A stretch of 64,000 bases of DNA. It comes from an uncultured Eubacteriales bacterium (GTDB lineage: Bacteria > Bacillota > Clostridia > Oscillospirales > UBA644). The stretch spans positions 1 through 64,000 of the forward strand of contig CAKSBH010000008.1 in NCBI GenBank assembly GCA_934438175.1, given 5' to 3'. Below are positions 25,233 through 33,985 of the stretch, piece by piece (within the stretch, counting starts at the first letter, position 1; every line of letters begins with the position of its first letter). The notes under the pieces are model-generated. The model saw only the letters and a list, made by a program, of their open reading frames with translations, ran no database searches and was not told the DNA's origin. The translations under genes and the position numbers were made by a program.

Positions 25233-26264
25233 ATGAAAAGAATTGCAGTTATGACAAGCGGCGGAGACAGTCCCGGAATGAACAGTGCCATCCGTGCCGT
25301 TGTAAAGGCAGCGGCAGACAACGGAATGGAAGTTATGGGCATCCGCAAAGGATACAGAGGCCTGATGGAAAACAACATGTTCCTCATGAAGCCCAGCGAC
25401 GTAGAGGACATTTACCGCAAAGGCGGCACCTGTCTCTATACCGCACGGTATAAAGATTTTGTCAAACCGGAAGTGGTTCAACAGGGCGCCGAGATTTGTC
25501 GCAAAAACGGTATTGAAGGCGTTGTTGTGATTGGCGGCGACGGTTCCTTCCGCGGTGCGCGGGATCTGACCCATGCGGGAATTCCCTGTGTCTGCCTGCC
25601 CGGAACCATCGACAACGACATTGTCTGCACGGAAGACACCATTGGCTTTGACTCTTCCATGAACATTATTACCGACTGCATCAGCAAACTGCGCGACACC
25701 ACGGAAACGCTGGATCGTTGCTCGGTCGTCGAGGTTATGGGAGCCGGAGCCGGCTTCATGGCTTTGGAGGGCGGCATTGCCACCGGTGCCGACGTCATCG
25801 TCGTTCCGGAAATCCCGTTTGATTTTGACCGTGACGTATGCCAGAGAATTCTGGAAAAGAAAGCAAACGGTCAGACCTATTTCATTGTCGTTGTTGCCGA
25901 ATGTGTCTTTTTCCCGGAATCCAACAGCAAGCACAAGAAAAACGTCAACTTTGAATACGTCAACAAGCGCGGAATCGAAACGGCAGCAAAGTTTGCCGCA
26001 GAGTTCCAGAAAGCAACCGGCATTGACACTCGCGCTACGGTTCTCGGCCACATCCAGCGCGGCGGCGCCCCGTCGTTCCACGACAGTGTTCTTGCAACCG
26101 ACATGGGCGTTCACGCCGTTGACCTGTTGACACAGGGCATCTCCAACCGTGTGGTTGTTTCCCGCGGCGGAAAGATTACCGATCTCGACATCGACGAGGG
26201 GCTTTCCATGTCCAAACCGTTGAGCCGTGAGCGTTATGACCGTGCCCTGCGCATCAACGATTGA
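25233..26264 (+). CDS. pfkA: 6-phosphofructokinase, ATP type
   Basis: This 344-residue enzyme phosphorylates fructose-6-phosphate, the committed step of glycolysis. It contains MTSGGDSPGMN, GGDGSFRGA, PGTIDNDI and the C-terminal GHIQRGGAPS. Gly in GGDGS and Gly in PGTIDND are the residues that mark ATP rather than pyrophosphate as phosphate donor. ATG 25233 is chosen since GGAGGG lies 11 bp upstream; the in-frame TTG 25224 is too close to it. It is followed after 9 bp by a PHP-domain gene in the same transcript. Confidence 0.95.
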   Translation: MKRIAVMTSGGDSPGMNSAIRAVVKAAADNGMEVMGIRKGYRGLMENNMFLMKPSDVEDIYRKGGTCLYTARYKDFVKPEVVQQGAEICRKNGIEGVVVIGGDGSFRGARDLTHAGIPCVCLPGTIDNDIVCTEDTIGFDSSMNIITDCISKLRDTTETLDRCSVVEVMGAGAGFMALEGGIATGADVIVVPEIPFDFDRDVCQRILEKKANGQTYFIVVVAECVFFPESNSKHKKNVNFEYVNKRGIETAAKFAAEFQKATGIDTRATVLGHIQRGGAPSFHDSVLATDMGVHAVDLLTQGISNRVVVSRGGKITDLDIDEGLSMSKPLSRERYDRALRIND

Positions 26265-26273
26265 GGTGTTATC

Positions 26274-27560
26274 ATGTACGAAGAACTGATTGAACAGTTG
26301 AACGCAAAAAACCGTGAAGAACGGCTTGATGCCATCCGGAAACTGACAGATCTTGTCAAAGAGGGAAAGATTGCCAAACCCGTACGGGAGCAGGATGTAA
26401 ACAACCACATTCACACCACGTATTCCTTCTCCCCCTACTCTCCGACCAAAGCCGTCTGGATGGGCTATATGGCAGGACTTCGGACCATCGGAATTATGGA
26501 TCACGATTCCGACGGCGGTGCGGAGGAATTCATCAATGCAGCAGAGATTGTCGGCATTGCGGCAACCTGCGGCGTCGAAACCCGGGTGAAAATGAATCAC
26601 ACCGCACTGAACGGAAAACTCATCAACAACCCGGATCAGAAATCCATTGCATACGTTGCGATGCATGGAATTCCACACACACAGTTTGGAAAGGTGCGCG
26701 CATTCTTTGCGCCCTACACCGCAAAACGCTGTGAACGGGATCTGAAAATGACCGAACGCCTCAACGAAATTCTCAATCCGTATGGCATTCGCCTGGATTT
26801 CGAAAAAGATGTGCGACCGCTTTCCATGAACTATGACAGCGGATCGGTTACCGAGCGCCATCTGCTGTATGCCGTGGCACTGAAGATGATGGAAAAGTTC
26901 GGAAAAGGCGAAGCACTTGTATCGTTTCTGGAAAACGACATCCGCATTCCTCTTTCCGAAAAGGTCAGAACATACCTGCTGGACACCCAAAATCCTTACT
27001 ATGCCTACGATCTGCTCGGAGCACTGAAAAGCAACATGGTTGCCCAATTTTACATCAATGCAGAGGAAGAATGCCCGGACGTCACGGACTTTATCCAGTT
27101 GGCAAAAGAGGTTCATGCCGTTTCCGCATACGCGTATCTCGGCGATGTAACCAACTCGGTTACCGGAGACAAAAAGGCGCAGAAATTTGAAGACGATTAT
27201 CTGGATCTTCTGTTTGATACGCTTCGGACGCTTGGTTTCAATGCCGTAACCTATATGCCGTCCCGCAATACGCTGGAACAACTGCGCCGCGTCCGCTCGC
27301 TGTGCGACAAATACGGGTTCTTCCAGATCAGCGGCGAGGATATCAACTCGCCCCGACAGAAATTCATCTGCATGGCACAGAGGGACAAAGAATTCTCCAA
27401 TCTGTATGATGCCGCATGGGCGCTGATCGGACATGAGATTGCTGCAACGGAAGATCTGAAAGACTCCATGTTCTCGGAAGAAACCATCGCAGAAATCCCT
27501 TCGCTGAGCAAACGCATTGAACGCTATAAAAACATTGCCTTGAGCCACTACGAGAAGTAA
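26274..27560 (+). CDS. PHP-domain metal-dependent phosphoesterase-like protein
   Basis: This 428-residue protein begins with a helical segment (1-40) and then a PHP domain: NNHIHTTYSFSPYSP carries the HxH motif, IMDHDS the DH motif, and GVETR a further metal ligand. Later parts include SAYAYLGD and NAVTYMPSRNT, typical of the barrel's closing ligands. PHP proteins hydrolyse phosphoesters such as histidinol phosphate or small nucleotides. The long insert after residue 120 is not one I can match to a named family. Cotranscription with pfkA suggests a link to sugar phosphate metabolism, but the substrate is unknown. Confidence 0.75.
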   Translation: MYEELIEQLNAKNREERLDAIRKLTDLVKEGKIAKPVREQDVNNHIHTTYSFSPYSPTKAVWMGYMAGLRTIGIMDHDSDGGAEEFINAAEIVGIAATCGVETRVKMNHTALNGKLINNPDQKSIAYVAMHGIPHTQFGKVRAFFAPYTAKRCERDLKMTERLNEILNPYGIRLDFEKDVRPLSMNYDSGSVTERHLLYAVALKMMEKFGKGEALVSFLENDIRIPLSEKVRTYLLDTQNPYYAYDLLGALKSNMVAQFYINAEEECPDVTDFIQLAKEVHAVSAYAYLGDVTNSVTGDKKAQKFEDDYLDLLFDTLRTLGFNAVTYMPSRNTLEQLRRVRSLCDKYGFFQISGEDINSPRQKFICMAQRDKEFSNLYDAAWALIGHEIAATEDLKDSMFSEETIAEIPSLSKRIERYKNIALSHYEK

Positions 27561-27583
27561 AAGACCGGATCTCCGGTTTCTTA

Positions 27584-27621
27584 AAAAATCAGGGAGAGCG
27601 AATTCGCTCTCCCTGATTTTT
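27584..27621. terminator. 38-bp perfect palindrome, bidirectional terminator
   Basis: The sequence from 27584 to 27621 is self-complementary around GAATTC and is flanked by A- and T-runs on both sides, so it ends both the pfkA-PHP transcript and the convergent dnaE transcript. Confidence 0.9.
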
Positions 27622-30600
27622 ATCGGACCACTTCTTTGACCTGAATCCGTTCTTCTCCGAGAATCCGATACAGCTCTGCAAGAACCTCATCCGAAAGATT
27701 TACCGTTTCACCATACTGTCCTTTTTTCTTTTTATCGGCAAAATTGATATACACGGTAGAGTCTCCCGGCGAACGACGAAACAGCGAGATGCATTCATCA
27801 AGAAGGCGCCTGTCATGATCGTATACCGTAATCATCGCGGCATAATGGCGTTTTTTCGGAGAAACAACTTCGGCAGAAACAACTTCCGTGTGCTGCGACG
27901 GTCCGGTCAGGTCGGACAAATCCAGAACCTCCGAAGCAAGAATTTTGGCGGTCTCCCGGGTATCACCACCCGACTCTCCGTCCTCGGAAGATGTATCTTC
28001 TTCCAGATCCAACCGCCCCCTGACCTGTACGATCTTGTCTTCCTCCAGCAAAGAAGAATATTTTTCATAGGAGCGCCCGAACAACAAAACATCGATGGTT
28101 CCGGTCAGATCCTGCAGGGACAGAACCGCCATCATTTTGTCATTCCGTGTCATTTTCTTGGTCACTTTGGTCAGAATCCCAACCAACGACACCTTGGAAT
28201 TGCTTCGGAATCCGTTTACATCATCAAACAATGCCGCAACGGTAACAGATCCGGTCTCCTCGGTAAGATAGGCATATTCTTTCATCGGATGATCCGAAAG
28301 ATAAAGACCTGTAATATCTTTTTCGAGCTTCAGCTTCTCTTTTTTGGAAAATTCCGTCACGTTCGGATACCGGTACTCCGGTTTCTCCTCTTCCTCGCAA
28401 AGCAAGGAAAGCTGTCCGCTCTTTTCCTCCTTAAGATCGTTCTGAACCGTAGCTTTGATCTCCGGATATGCCGTAATCAGCTGACGGCGATTCTGCCCGA
28501 ACGAGTCAAAAGCACCGCAATAAATCAGACTCTCCACACTGCGGGAGTCCAGATCGTAATCCCGCATCATCCGCTCTACAAAATCATAGAAATTGCGGAA
28601 TTTTCCGTTTCGGGTCCGCTCTTCAATGATGTTGAGAGAAACGCCCTGCCCCACATTTTTTACGGCAAACAAGCCGAACCGGACGCTGTCACCGCTAACC
28701 GAAAACTTGACCTCCGATTCGTTGATGTCCGGTGCAAGCACAGACACATTATTCTTTTGTGCCTCCAGGATATAGCCAACCATTTTATCGGTTTTCCCGA
28801 CAACACTGGTCAGAAGAGCAGCCATATACTCTTTGATGTAGTGCCGTTTCAGATAGGCCGTGTAGTAAGTAACAAAAGCGTATGCCGCGGCATGGGACTT
28901 GTTGAAGGCGTACTTGGCAAATTCAATCATTTCATCAAAGATTTCGTTTGCGACATCCTCCGGCACACCGTTCCGGACTGCACCCGGAAGTTCCAGCGTT
29001 CCGTCCTCCGCAACCTTTCCATGAAGAAAGACCTCCCGCTCCTTCTGCATGACATCCATCTGCTTTTTTCCCATGGCACGCCGCACAATGTCTGCGCGAC
29101 CGTAGGAATATCCGGCAAGTTTACGCACGATTTCCATAACCTGCTCCTGATAAACCATACAGCCATAGGTAACGTTCAGGATGCTTTCCAGCTGCGGACA
29201 CTTGTATTTAACTTTATCCGGGTGCCGGCTGTTTTCGATGTAGCCGGGAATCGAATCCATCGGTCCGGGACGATAAAGCGAAATGACAGCGGTAATATCT
29301 TCAATGTTATGCGGGCGCAGCTGAACCAGTGTTTTTTTCATTCCGCCGCTTTCCAGCTGAAATACGCCGTCGGTTTGCCCGGCAGACAACATTTCATAAA
29401 CTTCCGGATCGTCCATATCCACCTGATCAATCCGGAAATCCGGCTTATATTTCCGAATCTGCTGACAGGCATCTTCGATAACGGTCAAGTTCCGAAGCCC
29501 CAGAAAATCCATTTTCAGAAGTCCGAGTTCCTCGTCATATTTCATATCATACTGTGTTACGGGCATTCCGTCTTCCACACCAAGAGGGACGTAATCTGAA
29601 ACCGGACCGCCGGTAATAACAACACCGCACGCGTGAACGGACGTATGGCGGGGAGAATTTTCCACGCTGGCAGACATGTCCAGCAGTTCTTTGATTTTTT
29701 TGTCCGAATTATACAGATCCTTCAGTTCCGGAACCAGTTCCACCGATTCCATGATGGTATGTTTATCCTGCAACAATTTCGCGATGGCATTGGCTTCCTG
29801 CGGCGTGTATTCCAGAACACGCGCAACGTCCTTCACTGCCATTTTGGCCTTCATGGTACCGAAGGTAACAATCTGAGCCACACTTTCCGCACCGTACTTC
29901 CGAATGACATAATCCACAATCTCCTGCCGGCGTTCCACACAGAAGTCCACATCAAAATCGGGCATGGAAACACGCTCCGGGTTGAGAAAACGCTCAAACA
30001 GGAGGTTATACTTAATCGGTTCGACGTTCGTAATATCAATGCAGTACGCCACAATACTGCCGGCACCGGAGCCGCGCCCCGGACCGACCGGAATTCCCTG
30101 CGACTTGGCATAACGGACATAATCGCTGACGATCAGAAAGTAGTCCACAAATCCCATTTTCTTAACGACAGAAAGTTCGTATTCCAACCGCTCGGTCAAG
30201 GAATCCGTGCGTTTGCCGTATTTCCGGTCATACCCTGCGTAGGCAAGATCACGCAAAAACTCATAATGATCCTGATTGTTCGGGGTCTTATAATCCGGCA
30301 AATGATAGATTTTGTGCTTCGGATCATCAAAGTTGTGAAACGACACATTGCACATCTCTGCAATCTTCACCGTATTGTCGCACGCTTCCGGAATGAACTC
30401 AAAAAGATCCCGCATTTCCTGTTCGGATTTGAGGTAAAACTCATCCGTATCAAATCCCATCCCGGATTCCTCGGAAATGGTCTTTTTAATCTGCACATAC
30501 ACAAGAACCTTCTGTGCTTTGGCATCTTCTTTGCGCAGATAATGGGCATCGTTTGTTGCAACGATGGGGATTCCCGTTTCCTCATGAATCCGAAGGATTC

Positions 30601-31162
30601 CGTCAATCACCTTTTTCTGGTCTTCAATGCCGTGATCCTGAACCTCCAGATAATAATTCCCGCGGCCGAACAGATTGTCATACCAGATCGCCAGTTCTTT
30701 TGCCGCCTCGTGCCCCTCATTGAGAATTTTACGGGGAAGATCGCCGGCAAGACACGCCGAAAGGCAAATCAGTCCGTCGTGATATTTTTCCAGAAGCTCC
30801 CGGTCAATCCGCGGCTTATAATAGAAGCCCTCCACGTTGCTCAAAGATACCATCTTGATAAGATTCTGATAGCCCGTATTGTTTTTGCAAAGCAATACCA
30901 GGTGCCCGGGGCTTCCGTCCAGCTCACGGGTTTTGTCAAAGCGAGAACGGGGCGCTGTATAACACTCACAGCCGATGATGGGCTTGATTCCCGCTTCTTT
31001 GGCATATTTATAAAACTGTGCAGCGGCATACATATTGCCATGATCCGTAATGGCAATGGTGTCCTGTCCGAGTTCTTTCAGCAACGGAAAAATCTTTTTG
31101 ATTTTACATGCACCATCAAGCAGACTGAACTCCGAGTGGACGTGAAGATGTACGAAACCCAT
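27620..31162 (-). CDS. dnaE: DNA polymerase III alpha subunit, DnaE type
   Basis: This 1180-residue replicative polymerase begins with a PHP domain (HLHVHSEFSLLDGA, TDHGNM) and has the C-family catalytic motifs PDFDVDFC and GPGRGSGAGS. It ends with a helix-hairpin-helix and OB-fold region. ATG 31162 is chosen because GAGAGG precedes it by a few bases; the frame extends to 31192 but would overlap whiA. It is the last gene of the hprK-murB-whiA run, 10 bp after whiA. In Firmicutes DnaE works alongside PolC. Confidence 0.97.
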   Translation of the reverse strand: MGFVHLHVHSEFSLLDGACKIKKIFPLLKELGQDTIAITDHGNMYAAAQFYKYAKEAGIKPIIGCECYTAPRSRFDKTRELDGSPGHLVLLCKNNTGYQNLIKMVSLSNVEGFYYKPRIDRELLEKYHDGLICLSACLAGDLPRKILNEGHEAAKELAIWYDNLFGRGNYYLEVQDHGIEDQKKVIDGILRIHEETGIPIVATNDAHYLRKEDAKAQKVLVYVQIKKTISEESGMGFDTDEFYLKSEQEMRDLFEFIPEACDNTVKIAEMCNVSFHNFDDPKHKIYHLPDYKTPNNQDHYEFLRDLAYAGYDRKYGKRTDSLTERLEYELSVVKKMGFVDYFLIVSDYVRYAKSQGIPVGPGRGSGAGSIVAYCIDITNVEPIKYNLLFERFLNPERVSMPDFDVDFCVERRQEIVDYVIRKYGAESVAQIVTFGTMKAKMAVKDVARVLEYTPQEANAIAKLLQDKHTIMESVELVPELKDLYNSDKKIKELLDMSASVENSPRHTSVHACGVVITGGPVSDYVPLGVEDGMPVTQYDMKYDEELGLLKMDFLGLRNLTVIEDACQQIRKYKPDFRIDQVDMDDPEVYEMLSAGQTDGVFQLESGGMKKTLVQLRPHNIEDITAVISLYRPGPMDSIPGYIENSRHPDKVKYKCPQLESILNVTYGCMVYQEQVMEIVRKLAGYSYGRADIVRRAMGKKQMDVMQKEREVFLHGKVAEDGTLELPGAVRNGVPEDVANEIFDEMIEFAKYAFNKSHAAAYAFVTYYTAYLKRHYIKEYMAALLTSVVGKTDKMVGYILEAQKNNVSVLAPDINESEVKFSVSGDSVRFGLFAVKNVGQGVSLNIIEERTRNGKFRNFYDFVERMMRDYDLDSRSVESLIYCGAFDSFGQNRRQLITAYPEIKATVQNDLKEEKSGQLSLLCEEEEKPEYRYPNVTEFSKKEKLKLEKDITGLYLSDHPMKEYAYLTEETGSVTVAALFDDVNGFRSNSKVSLVGILTKVTKKMTRNDKMMAVLSLQDLTGTIDVLLFGRSYEKYSSLLEEDKIVQVRGRLDLEEDTSSEDGESGGDTRETAKILASEVLDLSDLTGPSQHTEVVSAEVVSPKKRHYAAMITVYDHDRRLLDECISLFRRSPGDSTVYINFADKKKKGQYGETVNLSDEVLAELYRILGEERIQVKEVVR

Positions 31163-31172
31163 ATTTTTCCTC

Positions 31173-32033
31173 TCAATTCTGACTTTCTTCATAAAGATAA
31201 AGAATGCGGTTCAAGCGATGTGCGGCACCGGACTTGGAGATCGGCGGATCCAAAGTTTCGGCGATTTCGCTCAGGTTGGCATCCGGATTTTCCAATCGCG
31301 CCTTCGCAATCCGTACAAGAGGCGCAGAAAGTCCCTCAAAGCCACGGGACGCAAAATACTCAATGGCGACCCGTTGACGCTCTGCCGCCTCCACCCGTTT
31401 TGTCATATTACCGGATTCACAGTTCATCTGGCGATTTACCGTGTTGAGAATATTTTTCTCAATACCGGCGTTGACGTAATCAAACGCCTGGGACGAAAGG
31501 CCGACCGTCGCCAGAAAATCTCCGATATCGTCCGGTTTTTTCAGATATAAAAGCGGCTTGTCCTTTCGAACGCTGCGGTGCATCGGTACCCCGAGTTTTT
31601 CGCAACAGGACAAAGCGGGCTCTTCCCTGCCCCCTACCGGAAACTGAATCTCCAGATGAAAACGGGTTACCGGATCTGCCAAAAAGCCGCCGCCAAGAAA
31701 TGCGCCCCGCAAATAAGAAGCGGCACAGCAAGTCGAAAATTTTTCGGAATCTTCAGACCCAAGGCGCTCAAACAGCACCACGTCCTCCGTTTCCGGAAGC
31801 ATATAGGTATAAAGCACGCTTTGCGTGCCTTTCTGCAGCTTCACGGCATGGTTTTCCGAAAAAATGCGATTGATTTCTTTTGAGATGTAATCACGGACAT
31901 CTTCATGCCGAACAGAAAAACTCACTCTTTCTCTGCACACGGAACTCAGAAAGCCGAGCAGCAGTTTTGAACGGCAACAATTCTGCGTTTTCAGGGCAAG
32001 CAAGCGCTTTTTGATTTCATACGAATACGACAT
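31173..32033 (-). CDS. whiA: WhiA-family DNA-binding regulator
   Basis: This 286-residue protein has the N-terminal LAGLIDADG-like fold (AASYLRGAFLGGGFLADP, FDYVNAGIEKN) and the C-terminal helix-turn-helix (NLSEIAETLDPPISKSGAAHRL). WhiA controls sporulation genes in Streptomyces and affects cell division and chromosome segregation in Bacillus. The start at 32033 overlaps the murB stop as TGATG. In many Firmicutes rapZ and yvcK lie between murB and whiA; here they are missing. Confidence 0.94.
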   Translation of the reverse strand: MSYSYEIKKRLLALKTQNCCRSKLLLGFLSSVCRERVSFSVRHEDVRDYISKEINRIFSENHAVKLQKGTQSVLYTYMLPETEDVVLFERLGSEDSEKFSTCCAASYLRGAFLGGGFLADPVTRFHLEIQFPVGGREEPALSCCEKLGVPMHRSVRKDKPLLYLKKPDDIGDFLATVGLSSQAFDYVNAGIEKNILNTVNRQMNCESGNMTKRVEAAERQRVAIEYFASRGFEGLSAPLVRIAKARLENPDANLSEIAETLDPPISKSGAAHRLNRILYLYEESQN

Positions 32034-32926
32034 CAAATCACCCGGACTTCCGGCTCCAGCCGAACATGATACCGCTCTTCCACATTTTTCTGGATCTGAC
32101 GAATCAATGCCAGCACATCCTCTGCAGTCGCGTTCCCCTTATTGATGATGAAGCCAGCGTGTTTTTCGCTTACCTGAGCACCTCCGACTGTCAACCCTTT
32201 CAGCCCGCAATCCTGTATCAGTTTGGATGCGTAATATCCCTCCGGGCGCTTAAAGATGCTCCCGGCACTGGGATACTCCAGAGGTTGAGAACTCCGACGC
32301 CGTTCAATCAGCTCGTTCATCGTTTTCTGAATGTCACGACGATCCCCTGCTTTCAGCTGAAAAACCGCGGAGCAAACCGTCCGGTCCGGAGAAGAAAACG
32401 GAGATTTGCGGTACCCAAAATCTTCCTGTTTTATCGAAGATGTACGCAAAATGCCGTCCTCGTCCGCATAAGTCACACTTTGCAGAACATCGGAAACAAC
32501 CCCGTCGTAAGCCCCGGCATTCATTGCGATTGCACCTCCGACCGAACCGGGAATGCCATGCAAAAATTCCAACCCTGTCAGACCGGCATTCATTGCAGCG
32601 ACGGCAATGGTACTGTTGCGACAACCGGCATCCGCAATTAACCGTGTTCCGTCCAGGTAAAACCCATTCATGGAGAGCGTGCGGATGAAAACGATCTCCG
32701 GCACTTCGTCCGAAACAATCAGATTGGAACCGTTTCCCATAACAAAATACGGAATCTCCTGCTTTTGCAAAAAGCCGATCAGGGATGACATCTGCGCAGC
32801 GGAAGACGGAGAAACCATTAGAGGGGCAACACCGCCTAAACGGAAAGTGGTACGCTCCGACATCGGCACGTCTGTTTCGTAAGGAATTGCGTTCTTATCG
32901 AGAAAAGAAAAAACCGTTTTAATCAT
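32033..32926 (-). CDS. murB: UDP-N-acetylenolpyruvoylglucosamine reductase
   Basis: This 297-residue flavoprotein reduces UDP-GlcNAc-enolpyruvate to UDP-MurNAc. It has the FAD-binding segment (RTTFRLGG, NGSNLIVSD, HGIPGSVGGAIAMNAGAY) and the catalytic region with PSAGSIFKRP, in which the serine is the proton donor, and AGFIINKGNATAEDV. AAAGGAG precedes the ATG. It lies between hprK and whiA. Confidence 0.97.
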   Translation of the reverse strand: MIKTVFSFLDKNAIPYETDVPMSERTTFRLGGVAPLMVSPSSAAQMSSLIGFLQKQEIPYFVMGNGSNLIVSDEVPEIVFIRTLSMNGFYLDGTRLIADAGCRNSTIAVAAMNAGLTGLEFLHGIPGSVGGAIAMNAGAYDGVVSDVLQSVTYADEDGILRTSSIKQEDFGYRKSPFSSPDRTVCSAVFQLKAGDRRDIQKTMNELIERRRSSQPLEYPSAGSIFKRPEGYYASKLIQDCGLKGLTVGGAQVSEKHAGFIINKGNATAEDVLALIRQIQKNVEERYHVRLEPEVRVI

Positions 32927-32944
32927 GATGTTTTCTCCTTTGGA

Positions 32945-33892
32945 CTATTTTGCTTTTTCTTCCATAGACTCCATAATCCGGCGGTTCAGTTCCTTTGCGG
33001 AATTATATCCCATGCGACGAAGACGGCTGTTCATAGCAGCAATTTCAATAATCAACGCCAGGTTTCTTCCGGGACGGATGGGAATGGTGACTGCCGGGAT
33101 ATTCAGCCCGAGGATCTCATAATTCTCGTACTCCAGCCCCATACGGTCATATTGCTTGCTTTCGTCCCAAAGCTCCAGCTGAACAACAAGGTCGACCTTT
33201 TCCGACTCCTTGACAGCACCCATACCAAAAATCCGTCGGACATCCACAATCCCGATACCGCGAAGCTCGATCAGATGCCGGATGATGTCCGGAGATGATC
33301 CGACCACGGTACGTCCGGAAACACGTTTCAGAATGACGGCGTCGTCCGCAATCAGACGGTGACCGCGCTTCAGCAATTCTACTGCCGTCTCGCTTTTTCC
33401 AATGCCGCTGTCGCCGACCATCAGAATTCCTTCCCCGTATACCTCAACCAGAACGCCATGACGGGTAATCCGCGGTGCAAGCTCTACAGAAAGAACGCTG
33501 ATCAGCGATGCCATCACCGAGCAGGTCTTCTCCGAAGAAGAAAAAACAGGAACCTTGAACTCTTTTGCCACATCAAGCAGCCCGGGATACGGCTCCATGC
33601 CATGTGTGATAATGAGTGCCGGAATATGGCGGGAGAACAGCAAGCCGAATTTTTCCAGCCGCTCTTTTTCCGAAAAGCTCTCAAGATATTTATATTCCAT
33701 TTTTCCGAAAAGTTGAATGCGGTTATCGGCAAAATAATCAAAGAATCCCGCAAAAAACAAGCCTGGACGATTGACCTCTGCCGAGGAAATCTCCAATTCT
33801 TTTCCGCCGGTCTCTTCAAGCGAAGGGATATACAACGGCACCAGATTTACTTTGGAAATCAAATCCTTGAGTTTCATCGTATACGTTTCCAT
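32945..33892 (-). CDS. hprK: HPr kinase/phosphorylase
   Basis: This 315-residue enzyme phosphorylates HPr at Ser46 and reverses the reaction, driving carbon catabolite control in Gram-positives. The N-terminal half is a MurF-like domain with PALIITHG. The kinase half has Walker A GDSGIGKSETA, the HPrK signature LIELRGIGIVDVRRIFG, and the C-terminal RPGRNLALIIEIAAMN. AAAGGAAAG lies 8 bp before the ATG. No clear promoter is seen in the 93-bp gap upstream, which contains a strong hairpin. Confidence 0.96.
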   Translation of the reverse strand: METYTMKLKDLISKVNLVPLYIPSLEETGGKELEISSAEVNRPGLFFAGFFDYFADNRIQLFGKMEYKYLESFSEKERLEKFGLLFSRHIPALIITHGMEPYPGLLDVAKEFKVPVFSSSEKTCSVMASLISVLSVELAPRITRHGVLVEVYGEGILMVGDSGIGKSETAVELLKRGHRLIADDAVILKRVSGRTVVGSSPDIIRHLIELRGIGIVDVRRIFGMGAVKESEKVDLVVQLELWDESKQYDRMGLEYENYEILGLNIPAVTIPIRPGRNLALIIEIAAMNSRLRRMGYNSAKELNRRIMESMEEKAK

Positions 33893-33937
33893 GCTGACAC
33901 TTTCCTTTCCGAAATTGCGGTATGGACAACAATTGCC

Positions 33938-33961
33938 CAGACCGGCGCAGGCGCCGATCTG
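33938..33961. other. strong hairpin between ispH-S1 fusion and hprK
   Basis: CAGACCGGCG (33938-33947) pairs with CGCCGATCTG (33952-33961) around a 4-base loop with one G-U pair. No T-run follows on either strand, so it may attenuate or stabilise rather than terminate. The remainder of the gap 33893-33985 shows nothing else. Confidence 0.45.
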
Positions 33962-33985
33962 AGCAAAGGATCCGATGCGGTTGAT

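Noticed and set aside
25071..27548. 825-codon open frame opposite pfkA and the PHP gene
   Set aside because: It spans two clear genes on the other strand, has no start signals or domains, and is rich in His/Asn/Phe as expected for antisense translation.
29633..31447. 604-codon open frame opposite dnaE and whiA
   Set aside because: It crosses two real genes in antisense and has no domain pattern.
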